Notes: generated by a model from the letters alone, not told the origin. DNA of 64,000 bases from Actinopolyspora mortivallis DSM 44261 (GCF_000384035.1 NZ_KB913024.1:2714405-2778404), one strand, 5' to 3'. Positions 43,814-52,060 are shown, counted from the first letter of the stretch. Numbers and translations: made by a program.

Positions 43814-44968
43814 TTACAGCGGCCAGTGGACAGCGCTGTCAGGGTGGTCGATCCAGAGCCACTGGTGGTGGGCGGTGGCGGTGAGGCCGAGGCGGGGCCA
43901 GTCGGGCTGGTCGTGCTCAAGCCAGGTGTGGTGAGCCTGTTCGACGGGCTCCCACAGCGGGGTCGGCCCCGTTTCGGTGACGTCGTAGCGGCCGGCGGTG
44001 GAGTCGGTGAGGCTCACCTCGGCGGTGGAGCCATCGGGGGCGGTCATCGTAGCCGCTGCCGGTTGCCGAGTGTGTGGGTCCAGGCGCATGCCGACGGTGA
44101 CGCCGTCGGGCAGGCCGTGGACCTGGGCGAGCAGCCAGACCACGCGGTTGTCCCACCAGGGGCTCGGTGGCGTGGTGGTGCTGCGGGTCCGTGGTTCGGT
44201 GGTCGACCGTGGTGCGGGTGGTTCCTGGTTGTGGGTGTGGTGGCGCATGGTCATGAACGCCACCCACCGGTCGGTGAAGCGTCCTTCCAGCCGGTCCGGA
44301 TGCCGGTGCAGCAGAACCAGGTTGCCCGCGTGGACGGTGGGTTTGACGTTGACGAGCACGGCCCCGCCGGGGGCGAGCTGCTCGGCCCAGGTCCACGGCA
44401 CGCGGGGCACCGAGCAGGTGGCGATGATGCGCTCGTAGGGCGCGTACTCGGCCAGCCCGTCCGCGCCGTCGCGGGCGGCCAGGGTGGGGTGGTACCCGAG
44501 GCTGGCCAACCGGGTGCGGGCGGCCTCGACCAGTTCCGGGTCGATGTCGACGGAACACACGTTGCGGTCGCCGAGCCGGTGGGACAGCAGCGCGGTGGTG
44601 TAGCCGGTTCCGGTGCCGATGGCCAGCACCCGGTGTCCGTCGTGGATGTCGAGGGTTTCGAGCATCCGCACGATCAGGTCGGGTTTGGTGCCGCTCGAGG
44701 TGGATTCCCTGTGGGTGCTGCGGTCGGTGAGTTGGGTGACCAGGGTAGTGGGGGAGTAGGCCAGGTCCAGCCCTTCCGCTGAATCCGTGGTGAGGTGGTG
44801 CCAGGTTCCGGTGCTGTCCTGTTGGTGTGCTTCGGGAACGAGTACGTGCCGGGGCACGGCGGCCACGGCGGTTTTCCACGCCGGGTCGGTGAGGTCGCCG
44901 CGGGTTTCGAGGTCGTCGGCGAGTCGGCGTGCTCGCCAGGTCCAGTCGGTGTCGAGGTGTGTGGTCAC
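43814..44968 (-). CDS. tgmC: PIMT-like methyltransferase of graspetide cluster (TgmC type)
   Basis: A 384-residue SAM-dependent methyltransferase related to protein-L-isoaspartate O-methyltransferase. The N-terminal lid is VTTHLDTDWTWRARRLADDL. The SAM site is HRVLAIGTGTGYTTALLSHR near residue 108, then VCSVDIDPELVEAARTRL and YERIIATCSVPRVPWTWAEQ, as in PIMT. A C-terminal extension of about 150 residues follows, typical of the RiPP-associated form. In characterised graspetide clusters such enzymes methylate an Asp side chain, leading to aspartimide in the product. Its GTG overlaps the tgmB stop by 4 nt (GTGA), and AAGGGG lies upstream. Confidence 0.85.
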   Translation of the reverse strand: MTTHLDTDWTWRARRLADDLETRGDLTDPAWKTAVAAVPRHVLVPEAHQQDSTGTWHHLTTDSAEGLDLAYSPTTLVTQLTDRSTHRESTSSGTKPDLIVRMLETLDIHDGHRVLAIGTGTGYTTALLSHRLGDRNVCSVDIDPELVEAARTRLASLGYHPTLAARDGADGLAEYAPYERIIATCSVPRVPWTWAEQLAPGGAVLVNVKPTVHAGNLVLLHRHPDRLEGRFTDRWVAFMTMRHHTHNQEPPAPRSTTEPRTRSTTTPPSPWWDNRVVWLLAQVHGLPDGVTVGMRLDPHTRQPAAATMTAPDGSTAEVSLTDSTAGRYDVTETGPTPLWEPVEQAHHTWLEHDQPDWPRLGLTATAHHQWLWIDHPDSAVHWPL

Positions 44969-45915
44969 GAGGGCCCCTTGCTCAGTAGGTCGGCCAGGGT
45001 GCTGGTCAGTGGGTGGCCGGTGGCGGCTTCGAGCCAGCCATACTGCCCGCCCGGGTTGATTTCCAGGAAGGCCCACTCACCGTCCGGGGTGACGACGAAG
45101 TCCAGCGCGCCGTAGACCAGCCCGAAGCTGTCCAGCAGCGTCCGGATCCCGGTGGCGACGGGTTCGGGAGTTTCGATCGGTGCGTAGGACAGCGCGTCGT
45201 AGTCGGAGCGCCAGTCGACGTAGGTGCTTGTGCTGCCCGCGTGGATCGCGGCGGCGAACAGCTGCCCGCCGATGGCGATCACCCGTGTTTCGAACGCTTT
45301 GGGCACCCACCGTTGCAGCAGGTGCGTAGTGGTCTCGATGCCGCGCAGATCGTCCAGCTCGGCCTGGTCGAGCAGCCGGGACCAGGAGACCTTGCGGGTG
45401 CCGTCCTCGGAGATCGTGTTCGAACCGAGCAGTTTCGTGATCGTCGGCTCCGTGGCGAACTCGCGCACCGGCTCTGTTTCGTTGGTGATCAGCGTGTCCG
45501 GCACCGTCAGCCCGCACTGCTGGGCACGGACGAGCTGCACGGGCTTGTAGGCCGCATCGGCCATCCGCGAGGGGTGGTTGACCCACAGCACGTCCAGACT
45601 GGACAGCACGCCGCCGAGCCCGTACTTGGCTTCCAGGAACGCGTGGTGGCGTTCCGCGTCGGACAGTTCACTCGGCATCCGGTACGCCTCGGGGCTGCGG
45701 TACCACACGGCGTGGATGTCATCGAGGGAGACGAGTTGACCAGGTGTGTGCAGGTGTCCGGACCACCGGCCCCGGCGCAGCCCAGCCGAGAGGTTGAGCT
45801 ACGCGGGAAACCATCCGGTGTTCACCCGAGCCACCGCCGTGCCGCGTTCGGAAAGCGCGGTTATCATCGCGTCCGCAGTCGGATCGAGATCACGAGCCAG
45901 GATGAGAACGGTCAT
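44965..45915 (-). pseudogene. tgmB: ATP-grasp RiPP maturase (TgmB type) interrupted by an in-frame TAG
   Basis: The full frame starts at ATG 45915, overlapping the precursor stop as ATGA, and begins MTVLILARDLDPTADAMITA, then SERGTAVARVNTGWFPA. A TAG follows at 45801-45799 (codon 39), after which the same frame continues LNLSAGLRRGRWSGHLHTPG and runs without shift to 44965. Later parts are typical of the SAV_5884-like ATP-grasp family: RQ-free VWYRSPEAYRMP, VNHPSRMADAAYKPVQLVRA, TVPDTLITNETEPV, LQRWVPKAFETRVIAIGG and FLEINPGGQYGWLE, the last with metal-binding Glu/Asn. It should form ester or amide links in the precursor. Unless the TAG is read through or the remainder reinitiates (GTG 45708), the enzyme lacks its N-terminal domain. 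Confidence 0.88.
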
Positions 45916-46241
45916 GCCGGCGGCCCCGGAAAGTCCGGCGCGAAGTCGTACATCCAGTCTTCGACTCGTCCTTCGTCACCGTCACTGACCGAGTCGGCGC
46001 TGGGGTCCATCCGCAAATCATGGAACGAGTTCCCCTCGCGGTCGACGGCCACCTGCCGCTCGTGGTCGTAGTGCCACTCCGAGGGCAGGCCACGGCCCGT
46101 GGACGGCACGGTGTGCATGCCTCGCAGTCCCCACGGCCGTACCCCTTCGGGTGAAGCGGTGTCGGTGTTCTCGGCGAGCCCGCTCGGCCGGGCGAGCGGG
46201 AACTGAGAGCTGTCTGGGGCCAGCGGATCAGCCACTGTCAT
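45912..46241 (-). CDS. tgmA: Graspetide precursor peptide (TgmA type)
   Basis: A 109-residue precursor of the ATP-grasp-target RiPP family. The leader has a FPLARPSGLAE start and the recognition-like PEGVRPWGLRGMHTV near residue 33. The C-terminal core region is rich in Ser/Asp/Glu with aromatic residues (SFHDLRMDPSADSVSDGDEG, then RVEDWMYDFAPDF), suited to side-chain ester or amide rings. AGGAGG 5 nt before the ATG at 46241 decides the start. The stop overlaps the tgmB start (ATGA). The exact core boundary cannot be told from one sequence. Confidence 0.85.
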   Translation of the reverse strand: MTVADPLAPDSSQFPLARPSGLAENTDTASPEGVRPWGLRGMHTVPSTGRGLPSEWHYDHERQVAVDREGNSFHDLRMDPSADSVSDGDEGRVEDWMYDFAPDFPGPPA

Positions 46242-46500
46242 TGCTACCTCCTGTTGGTCCATCGGCCGTGTGGCCGGATGATCACCGCTCCAGTCTCAGG
46301 CTCCGACAGGAGCGGTGGATACCACCAGACCGGCGAGTACCGGCCCGGCGGTGCGGTTCGGCGACGGCCGGGGCGGTGTCGCCGAACCGTGGTCGTGGGG
46401 TGGACGCTCGGCCGATGCCGTCGGGGCAGGCACCGGCCGGGCAGGACGGCCCGATGCCGGGTGGAGGCGCGGCACCGGGCCGTGGTCTCTACGGAGCTGG

Positions 46501-46746
46501 TTACAGGCGGCGCAGCCCGGCCAGCACACGGGCCAACAGCGCCGGCTCACACGACCACCCGCGGGGCTGTGCCCCGTGACCGCTCGCCGGGCAGATATCT
46601 CCGTCACGGCGGTAACCGCCAGGGCACCGCACCGGGTGCGGCCCCGGTGCCGCGAGGTCGCCGGACAGAGCGAGCACGTGCCCCGGTAGCCGACACGGCC
46701 GGAACCCGTGCCCTCCGAGACAGGGTCGGGACCGGTCGGCACTCAC
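46501..46746 (-). pseudogene. Probable decayed Cys-rich small gene upstream of tgmA
   Basis: Two overlapping frames each look half real: one reads GYRGTCSLCPATSRHRGRTR C-wards from a GTG at 46742, and the other, ending at 46501, reads CPGGYRRDGDICPASGHGAQ and PRGWSCEPALLARVLAGLRR. Joined by one frameshift near 46625-46640 they would give a single Cys-rich protein of about 80 residues. It follows the interrupted gene at 46743-46998. I cannot name it. Confidence 0.35.
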
Positions 46747-46998
46747 CGTCCGGTCTCCACGACCGTGGGCCGCTCGCCCTGCCCGGCGGACAGCTCGCCC
46801 GGTTCGTCGGTGTACTCGCGCAACGCGGCGGCCAGCTCGTCCAACGCCTCGGCCAGGGCGTGCCGATCTTCGGTGGGAAACCGTTTGCCGCCGAGGGCCT
46901 AGGCGACCTCGTCCCCCATCCACGGGCCTCGACCCAGCAACATCGCCAGTCGCGTGTGCGGCCGGCTCACCGGGCACCACCACCACGGGTTCGTGCAT
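46743..46998 (-). pseudogene. Small regulatory-operon gene with frameshift and in-frame TAG
   Basis: ATG 46998 has a strong GGAGGTGA site and starts MHEPVVVVPGEPAAH. The continuation in protein-like sequence is in the next frame: TRLAMLLGRGPWMGDEVA, then a TAG at 46901-46899, then ALGGKRFPTEDRHALAEALD and ELAAALREYTDEPGELSAGQ to a TGA at 46743. The 256-nt length confirms the shift, which fits loss of one AC unit in a CACAC run near 46953. The intact ancestor would be about 85 residues with a helical C-terminus. It lies between the XRE regulator and tgmA on the same strand. Confidence 0.55.
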
Positions 46999-47081
46999 AG
47001 CGTCACCTCCAGTATCCGAAGCGACGCTATGCGTGTTTGATCAGTAGGTAGTAGGACACAGCGTCCTACTGCTCGAACGGA

Positions 47082-48269
47082 TTAGGTGACGTTCAATCGG
47101 TCGGCCAAGTTCCGCAGCCGGGGGTCTCGTGTGCGGCTGCCACGTAGCAAGTCCCGTGTGACTGACTTGAGCAACTGTTGCCGCTTGGCCCACTCTGGTG
47201 CCATCTGCTCGGCAGTGAGTACGAGTGTGCTCGCCTGTTCGTGGTGGCCGAGTCGAGAATGGGCGAGCGCTCGGTCAGTCAGGTGACGGGCACGGGCCGC
47301 GATTGGCAACCCTGCGGCATTGTGCGGCATGATGCGCGCCGACTCGAGCGCTTGCCCGTACTCGCCGGTCTGCACGTTAACGTCGACCGATTGCATCGCT
47401 ACTTGCGACGGTCCGAAAACGCTGTTGTAGTCGTCGCGGTCCCCTCCGATCCGGTGGGCTACCTCGGCGCTCGTGTCGATCAGTGAGCGCGCCTGAGCCC
47501 GGTTGCCACGGCGAGCGGCAGCGGTCGCCGCAGTCACAATCAGAGAGCCATACGTCGACAAGTGTGGGAAGAAGCTCTCCCCACTCGGTTCGACCCGTTC
47601 GGCCATGCGCAGAGCTACCGCTTCGGATTCTGTGAACCGTCCCGCAGTGAGTAGTTGCCAGGCCATCGAACCACGCAGCGCGGCAGCGAGCAGCTGGTCA
47701 TTTCCGTACCCGGCGAGTTCAATCGCGTGGCGCAGCGCGATGTAAGCCGCATCTGACTGGTGCAGGTGAATCAGCGTGGAGCCGGCTGCCCAGAATCCCT
47801 GTGCCACCAACTCCGAGGCACGCGGCGATCCCGTGGCGCGAGCGGTCGCACGGAGCGAAGCCAACGCCGGAGGGAGCAGCGCGGTCAGCCGGTCATACTT
47901 TCCGGACCAGTAAGTCCCCCACAAGTAAGTGAGCTCCCGCTCGGCTTCGGCCAGGGACAGCGGTTCGCCCGCTTCCGACTCCCCGGTCAGATCATCGACG
48001 TTAGCAACCGCGAATCGTAGAGCGGCCACACCTTCAGCGGGAGCCTGCTCCGGCATCCGTGCCGGGCCGATGAGATCGCCGAGCGGCACGTCCAGCGCTC
48101 GGGCGATCTGGTGCAAGCTCGCCACACTGGCCGTGTTACGTCGCCCCTGCTCAAGTTTGCGCACCAGGTCCACCGACACGCCCGCAGCGGTCGCAAGATC
48201 CTGTTGCGTCATCACCCCGTCCCGAAACCGCCGAATACGCCCCCCGAGGGGCACATCATGACGAGTCAC
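47082..48269 (-). CDS. XRE family regulator with C-terminal TPR-like domain
   Basis: A 395-residue protein. The N-terminal HTH is RIRRFRDGVMTQQDLATAAG with VSVDLVRKLEQGRR, then a long helical TPR-like region (LATRAS-like segments such as AYIALRHAIELAGYGNDQLL and YGQALESARIMPHNAAGLPI). Such regulators often accompany graspetide and other peptide clusters in actinomycetes and may sense a peptide. GAGAGG about 9 nt upstream supports the GTG at 48269; the ORF can be extended to 48419, but that covers a large palindrome and is not protein-like. It is upstream of tgmA in the same direction. Confidence 0.85.
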   Translation of the reverse strand: MTRHDVPLGGRIRRFRDGVMTQQDLATAAGVSVDLVRKLEQGRRNTASVASLHQIARALDVPLGDLIGPARMPEQAPAEGVAALRFAVANVDDLTGESEAGEPLSLAEAERELTYLWGTYWSGKYDRLTALLPPALASLRATARATGSPRASELVAQGFWAAGSTLIHLHQSDAAYIALRHAIELAGYGNDQLLAAALRGSMAWQLLTAGRFTESEAVALRMAERVEPSGESFFPHLSTYGSLIVTAATAAARRGNRAQARSLIDTSAEVAHRIGGDRDDYNSVFGPSQVAMQSVDVNVQTGEYGQALESARIMPHNAAGLPIAARARHLTDRALAHSRLGHHEQASTLVLTAEQMAPEWAKRQQLLKSVTRDLLRGSRTRDPRLRNLADRLNVT

Positions 48270-48281
48270 AAGACATCGCCT

Positions 48282-48350
48282 CTCTTCGCGGAAGTCGTCC
48301 TCTTCGCGAACCCCCGGCCCGTCGACCGGGGGCAAAACCTCCGCGAAGAG
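48282..48350. promoter_or_regulatory. Triple CTCTTCGCG element with nested palindrome
   Basis: CTCTTCGCG occurs at 48282-48290 and 48300-48308, and inverted (CGCGAAGAG) at 48342-48350. The second and third copies form a CCTCTTCGCG/CGCGAAGAGG stem that encloses another stem, CCCCCGG/CCGGGGG, around a short loop. It lies directly upstream of the XRE/TPR regulator start. It is either a multi-site operator for that regulator or a structured 5' leader RNA. Confidence 0.6.
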
Positions 48351-48412
48351 GTACGCACCGAGGATAGCGGGAACACGATCAGGTGACGAGACGCTGGGTA
48401 TCTCGTCCGCTC

Positions 48413-48535
48413 CGGTCACTGGCCGACGGCGCCGCCGTCCGCGATACCAAGGACCGCTCGGCCGGGTACTTCACCACCACCCGCCAGCAGTGGACCGCGT
48501 TCCTGGACGCGGTGAAGAACAACCGCTTCGAATGA
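48413..48535 (+). pseudogene. DUF397 gene, C-terminal remnant
   Basis: The plus-strand frame ending at TGA 48533-48535 reads DGAAVRDTKDRSAGYFTTTR and QQWTAFLDAVKNNRFE, the exact C-terminal half of a DUF397 protein (VRDTKD...F....W..F). The N-terminal half is missing and no start is present. It is probably debris of an XRE/DUF397 pair. Confidence 0.75.
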
Positions 48536-48599
48536 TCCCGTAGCGACAGCGCGGCGCCCCCATTACCTTCTTGTGGTGGCCCCGCAAGGGGGCTCCCGG

Positions 48600-48796
48600 C
48601 CTGTGGGTCCGGCAGGACTTGCCCCCCCTGTCCTGGATGATCCGGGGGGTGGTGTCACCGGGCCTGCAGGCACCGCATGACCGCTGATAGAGGCTGGAGC
48701 GTCGTCCTTGTATGGCGGCAGGCTCTGCGTCATGTGGATGCTGGCTGGACGGTGCCGCCTGGCAGGCCGGAATGACCTGCGACGGACAGAAGCATC
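48600..48796 (+). other. Left non-coding end of IS110-family element (possible bridge RNA region)
   Basis: The 200 nt before the transposase frame hold no ORF but several short GC-rich inverted repeats (for example GGTGCCGCCTGGCAGGCCGG around 48750). IS110-family elements carry a structured bridge RNA gene in this place. I can only point to the location; the exact element end is not visible because IS110 elements lack long terminal inverted repeats. Confidence 0.35.
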
Positions 48797-50030
48797 GTGG
48801 TCGAGCCCAACGAGATTGGCGCTTTCGTCGGCTTGGATGTCGGTCAGAGCGAACACCACGCCCGTGCCCTCACCCCGGACGGCACGAAGGTCCTGGATAA
48901 ACGACTTCCCAACAACGAGGCGAAGCTACGGGCGATCGTCGACAAGCTGCAGGCCAAGCATGGCACCGTGCTGGTGGTGGTCGACCAGCCCGCCTCCATC
49001 GGGGCGCTGCCGCTGGCAATCGCCCGTGACACCGGCTGTCAGGTGGCAGTCCCTGCCCGGTCTGACCATGCGGCGTATCGCCGACCTCTATCCCGGGGAA
49101 GCGAAAACCGATTCCCGGGATGCGGCGGTGATCGCCGACGCTGCCCGCACCACGGGCACACACCCTGCGGGATCTGGCCCCCGATGACGAAACCGTGGCC
49201 GCGTTGAGCATGCTGTGTGGCCACGACGATGACCTCGCCGCCGAGGCCACCCGGGTGCGCAACCGGCTACGCGGACTGCTCACCCAGATCCACCCGCACC
49301 TCGAACGCGTCCTGGGGCCGCGCCTGGACCACCCCGCCGTGCTGAAGCTGCTGTCTGACCACGACACCCCGGCCTCGCTACAAGATACCGGGCACGACGG
49401 CCTGGTCGAGCTGCTGCAACCACACGCTCCACGCATGGCCGAACGTCTCGCCACAGAAATCTGCACCGCACTGGCCGAGCAGACCGTGGTCGTGGCAGGC
49501 ACCGACGCCGCAGGTCTGGTCATCCCCAACCTCGCGGCCAGCCTGCGCACCGTGCTGGAACAGCGCCGCGACGTGGAAAGCCAGATCGAGGCCCTGCTGC
49601 AGGCCCACCCTCTTTCCACGGTCGGAGACGTCGATGCCCGACATTGGTGTCTCCGACCGCAGCCCGCATCCTCATCGACGTCGGCGACGCCAGCCAATTC
49701 CCCACCGCCGCCCACCTGGCCGCCTACGCCGGACTCGCTCCCGCCACCCGCAGTTCAGGCTCATCCATCCGCGGCGAACACCCCGCCCGACGCGGCAACA
49801 AGCAGCTCAAACGGGCCTTCTTCCTGGCCGCGTTCGCCTCGCTGCACCACCCACCCTCACGGGCCTACTACGCCAAAAAGACAGCCCAAGGCAAACGCCA
49901 CACTCAAGCCCTCCTCTGCCTCGCACGACGCCGCTGCGACGTCCTCCACGCCATGCTCAAAAACACCCACCACCCACACCCCCTTGACCCAACCCATAGA
50001 GGCACCCCCGACGAGGACCTGCGCTGCGAA
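48797..50030 (+). pseudogene. IS110-family transposase, frameshifted
   Basis: The N-terminal DEDD domain is seen as VEPNEIGAFVGLDVGQSEHH (first Asp), then RRIADLYPGEAKTDSRDAAV in another frame. A third frame holds LSMLCGHDDDLAAEATRVRN and RLRGLLTQIHPHLERVLGPR. The C-terminal Tnp_20 domain (TAARILIDVGDASQFPTAAH, LAAYAGLAPATRSSGSS, RGNKQLKRAFFLAAFASL) is in yet another frame. Frame changes are near 49050, 49165, 49625 and 49645. The family uses a DEDD/Ser active site and a bridge RNA. The copy is dead; relics of about 400 residues remain. Confidence 0.9.
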
Positions 50031-50279
50031 GGGGGCGTCCTCGCCCGGAAACGGGCCGCTCGGACTGGGCGGGGAACCTGCGAGGGGACGTGCTCGCGCG
50101 TCCTCACGCAGGACGAACAGGAACTTCTTGTGCCGTACATCATATCTGGCACTGGTGGTCATGTGTCCGTTTGACCCCATGTTGCGTGAGAGGCTGGCAT
50201 ACTCGTGATCACGAGTTCACTGGGGGCTCTGCCCGAAACTGACGTTTTCAGTACGTGTGATCTGGGGAGGTAACCGATC

Positions 50280-50720
50280 ATGAGTGATGGTTTGTCCTCC
50301 AAGCTTGAGAGTATTCCCGAAAAGGCAAGCCCGGAGGAAGCCGCACGGATCCTGTTCCCGGACGACGAGCAGGCACAGCAGGAGTACGTGCAGCAGGCCA
50401 ACACGCTGTAGGAGGCTTACGACCAGGCCCGACGCGAGGCCGCCGATGTCGGAGAGGCCGAACCGATGGCGTTGCCCGCGTTCGTCGCCGCGGCCCTGCC
50501 GATCATCGCCCGATGTGTCATCAGCGGCCTCGGGGCTGCCGGAGTCAACGAGATCATCAACCTGGTCCACAAAGGCGAGCAGGCCACAGCGGAGTCACGT
50601 GTCTATGCACTCGTCGGCGGCTGCATTCAGAGCATCATTCCGTGGAAGTGGATGGCTAACAAGCTGAGGAAACCGATCGCTACTGCCGTGCTGTGGATCA
50701 TAATCAAATGGAACACCTGA
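50280..50720 (+). CDS. Possible bacteriocin-like hydrophobic peptide gene with internal TAG
   Basis: A strong GGGAGG precedes ATG 50280. The frame reads MSDGLSSKLESIPEKASPEE, then AARILFPDDEQAQQEYVQQA and NTL, and meets TAG at 50409-50411. The same frame goes on EAYDQARREAADVGEAEP into MALPAFVAAALPIIARCVIS and ends IPWKWMANKLRKPIATAVLW and IIIKWNT at 50720. If read through, it is a 146-residue precursor with a hydrophilic leader and a hydrophobic, cationic C-terminal part with two Cys, like a bacteriocin precursor. Alternatively the ATG at 50466, with GGAGAGG 7 nt upstream, makes an 84-residue protein by itself and the first 43 codons are a separate ORF. A small membrane protein gene follows. 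Confidence 0.55.
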
Positions 50721-50764
50721 TGTTCGGCATGCGCGTGTACGCGTGAACATCAAACGAGGGGAAC

Positions 50765-50995
50765 ATGGCTAAGGCGAAACGTGCTCGGCGGCGGCACGTG
50801 TCCGCGTTCGGCTCGGCGGCCGGTATGACGGCGCTGCTCGGACTGCTAGATGTGGCCGAGTTGTCCCAGCAACCACCACTGATCCACATGCTGGGGTTGC
50901 TGCTGGTATTCGTGCTGGCGGTGGGATTCTGGGAGGTAGTCCACCTGCTCACCCGCGACAAGCTGCTCGGCGGCAACCGGGACACCGAACAGTGA
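50765..50995 (+). CDS. Small two-helix membrane protein, immunity-like
   Basis: A 76-residue protein with a basic start (MAKAKRARRRHVSAF), a weak first hydrophobic stretch (GSAAGMTALLGLLDV) and a clear transmembrane helix (MLGLLLVFVLAVGFWEVVHL, residues 41-60), ending with a charged tail. GAGGGG is just before the ATG. It starts 44 nt after the hydrophobic peptide gene, an arrangement typical of bacteriocin and immunity protein pairs, though no family is recognised. Confidence 0.6.
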   Translation: MAKAKRARRRHVSAFGSAAGMTALLGLLDVAELSQQPPLIHMLGLLLVFVLAVGFWEVVHLLTRDKLLGGNRDTEQ

Positions 50996-51179
50996 CCCCG
51001 ACGAGCCGCTGTGGCAGCAAGGACCAGCGAGCTGGCGCTCGATGATTCAGCCTCCATGATCCTCTTCACACACGACCTCTCGGGAACGTCTTCCCGGGGT
51101 CGTTCTGTCTCGATGCGTGTGAATCCGTTGGTGATCCCGGTTTCCCGGGAGCACCAACGGTTAGCTGTATTGCAGCACC

Positions 51180-51503
51180 TCAGCGGCTCGTGTTGCCGTC
51201 CGCATCGTCGGCCTGGTGTTCATCGTCTGCCGGTGGTGGGTAGCTCGGCAGGTTGGGTACCCCGTTTTCCTCGCTCCAGAGTGACCACCGTCCAGTGGCT
51301 GGCACGTAGGGCTGGCCTTCCCGTCGCGCGATCGGCCGGATCAAGCGCCCGCGGCACGAGACCGGCTGGTCGTAGACCGGGGTGAGGGCCTCGTCGCCGT
51401 CCGGGCAGTCGTGGCTCTGGTGGCACTCCGGAGCCGGCTGGGAGATCCCGTCGCGACGTTGCCACATCGGACAGTAAATACACAGGTTGATCCGATCGGC
51501 CAC
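51180..51503 (-). CDS. Small hypothetical protein with CxxC-type cysteines
   Basis: A 107-residue frame from GTG 51503: MADRINLCIYCPMWQRRDGI, then PECHQSHDCPDGDEALTPVY and a Pro/Asp-rich tail. Cys8 and Cys11 form CxxC, with two more Cys near 27 and 32, so metal binding is possible. No good ribosome site is seen and no family is recognised. It lies in the debris between the small membrane gene and CRISPR array B. Confidence 0.4.
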   Translation of the reverse strand: MADRINLCIYCPMWQRRDGISQPAPECHQSHDCPDGDEALTPVYDQPVSCRGRLIRPIARREGQPYVPATGRWSLWSEENGVPNLPSYPPPADDEHQADDADGNTSR

Positions 51504-51751
51504 CCGATCGGATCAAGCGGGCGAGTTCGCCTACACCCCTCTCGCTCCCACTGCCGGAACCTAGGTCTGATCGGTCCCGCCGCATCCGCGCTACGCACCG
51601 ATACCTACTGGTCACAGGATGGCGTTGTGGCACGGTTCATGGTCGAAACTGGTGGTTCGATCTCGCATATATGTCGAACTGCTGTTCGAATGGCCGTATG
51701 TGCGGTGGTCAGGGTGATCAGCAGGAGCAATCGAACTCGGGGCCGGTGGTG

Positions 51752-51931
51752 CCGGCCGGGTTCGCCAGCCCCGCAGGGCTGGCGCCACCAGATACCGGGC
51801 CAGCGGTCGGCGGCCCACCGGATGTTGCGATCCTCGCCAGCCCCGCAGGGCTGGCGCCACTCCGTTCAACTCGCAGATGTGGCGCGAGTATCGAGTTGCG
51901 ATCCTCGCCAGCCCCGCAGGGCTGGCGCCAC
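51752..51931 (-). CRISPR. CRISPR array B, type I-C, 3 repeats and 2 spacers
   Basis: 37-nt repeats at 51752-51788 (degenerate distal copy), 51824-51860 and 51895-51931, with spacers of 35 and 34 nt. In crRNA sense the repeat is GTGGCGCCAGCCCTGCGGGG then CTGGCGAGGATCGCAAC, identical to copies in array C. The leader lies to the right, between the array and cas3, so the array points away from the cas operon. Confidence 0.95.
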
Positions 51932-52060
51932 GGCAGATGAGCAGGGACGTCCCGAACAGCCACCTCGCCGCTGTGACCATCCCGTGACCGACACGCCGAA
52001 CAAACGCTTCGGAACCCCCCGGTGTGTCGGCACACGCTTCCACCTCCGAAGCCGGCGCGG
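51932..52060 (-). promoter_or_regulatory. Leader of CRISPR array B
   Basis: Plus-strand blocks GGCAGATGAGCAGGGACGTC, CTGTGACCATCCCGTGACC and GACACGCCGAACA, then CGGTGTGTCGGCACACGCTT, match those beside arrays A and C. CGACACGCCGA and TCGGTGTGTC-like arms form the same inverted repeat as in leader A. Confidence 0.8.

Noticed and set aside
45708-45708. Treating the GTG at 45708 as the true start of tgmB
   Set aside because: The upstream 69 codons are family-like, start with an ATG overlapping the precursor stop, and are only interrupted by one TAG.
45799-45801. TAG as a pyrrolysine or selenocysteine codon
   Set aside because: Selenocysteine uses TGA, and no pyl genes are visible; nothing in the window supports either.
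46254-47000. 248-residue plus-strand frame in the graspetide upstream region
   Set aside because: Arg/Gly/Pro-rich with no good start or ribosome site; the minus strand has decayed genes in operon direction.
48351-48419. N-terminal extension of the XRE/TPR regulator to 48419
   Set aside because: It would translate through the palindrome, and the sequence before residue 51 is not protein-like; GTG 48269 has a ribosome site and starts the HTH domain.
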